Source: an uncultured Actinomycetes bacterium (lineage in GTDB: Bacteria > Actinomycetota > Actinomycetes > Nanopelagicales > Nanopelagicaceae). Taken from it: a stretch of 6,804 bases of DNA. Below the pieces are notes generated by a model. The model saw only the letters and a list, made by a program, of their open reading frames with translations, made no database searches and was not told where the DNA came from. The stretch is from contig CAIKID010000261.1 of NCBI GenBank assembly GCA_903827345.1, positions 1 to 6,804 of the forward strand, written 5' to 3'. Position numbers and translations under genes: made by a program. This document shows, in pieces, positions 6,744-6,804 of this stretch (its first letter is position 1; each line of letters begins with the position of its first letter).

Positions 6744-6744
6744 A
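6716..6744 (+). promoter_or_regulatory. Candidate divergent promoter for the rightward gene
   Basis: TTGTCG (6716-6721), a 17-base spacer and TACAAA (6739-6744) form a plausible -35/-10 pair for the gene starting near 6776. It occupies almost the same bases as the leftward candidate promoter. Confidence 0.3.
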
Positions 6745-6775
6745 CCCCAGAGCCCAAATAGCCGAAAGGACGAAA

Positions 6776-6804
6776 GTGACGTTAGATACACCTATGAGCA
6801 CTCC
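6776..6804 (+). CDS. Start of an unidentified gene, cut by the window edge
   Basis: GTG 6776 is preceded by GAAAGGA with a 5-base gap to the start, and the frame stays open to the edge (MTLDTPMST). A second in-frame ATG lies at 6794. Ten or fewer residues are visible, so no function can be given. It is divergent from the citrate synthase gene. Confidence 0.5.

Overview
The window looks like chromosome of a moderate-GC actinobacterium. The citrate synthase is of the short actinobacterial type, a maltose ABC cluster of the malEFG kind sits beside a LacI-family regulator, and no ATPase gene lies in the visible part of the operon (many actinobacteria use a shared MsiK-type ATPase encoded elsewhere). 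The fairly low GC, tight packing and compact genes would suit a streamlined freshwater lineage such as acI/Nanopelagicales, but that placement is inference.

Layout. Bases 1-4392 hold a leftward maltose/maltodextrin operon, in transcription order malE (4392-3151), malF (3041-1497), malG (1497-619), then a GH13 alpha-glycosidase (568 to the left edge, cut off). MalE captures maltodextrin outside the membrane, MalF and MalG form the channel, and the GH13 enzyme would cleave the imported sugar in the cytoplasm. A strong hairpin with a T-run separates malE from malF, and malF and malG overlap as TAATG.

Divergent from malE is a LacI-family regulator (4537-5556). The 144-base gap between them holds a CpG-centred inverted repeat just downstream of a plausible malE -10 box, and a tiny ORF whose stop directly abuts the regulator's ATG. 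Convergent with the regulator, after only 12 bases, is a leftward citrate synthase (6684-5569). Beyond it, a rightward gene begins at about 6776 and leaves the window.

The most striking observation is that malF is interrupted by a single in-frame TAG at codon 146, in the loop expected to contact MalE. The frame is otherwise intact and would give 514 residues. I see no novel system: the window is an ordinary sugar-uptake locus with one broken, recoded or mis-sequenced permease gene and a few regulatory features worth checking.
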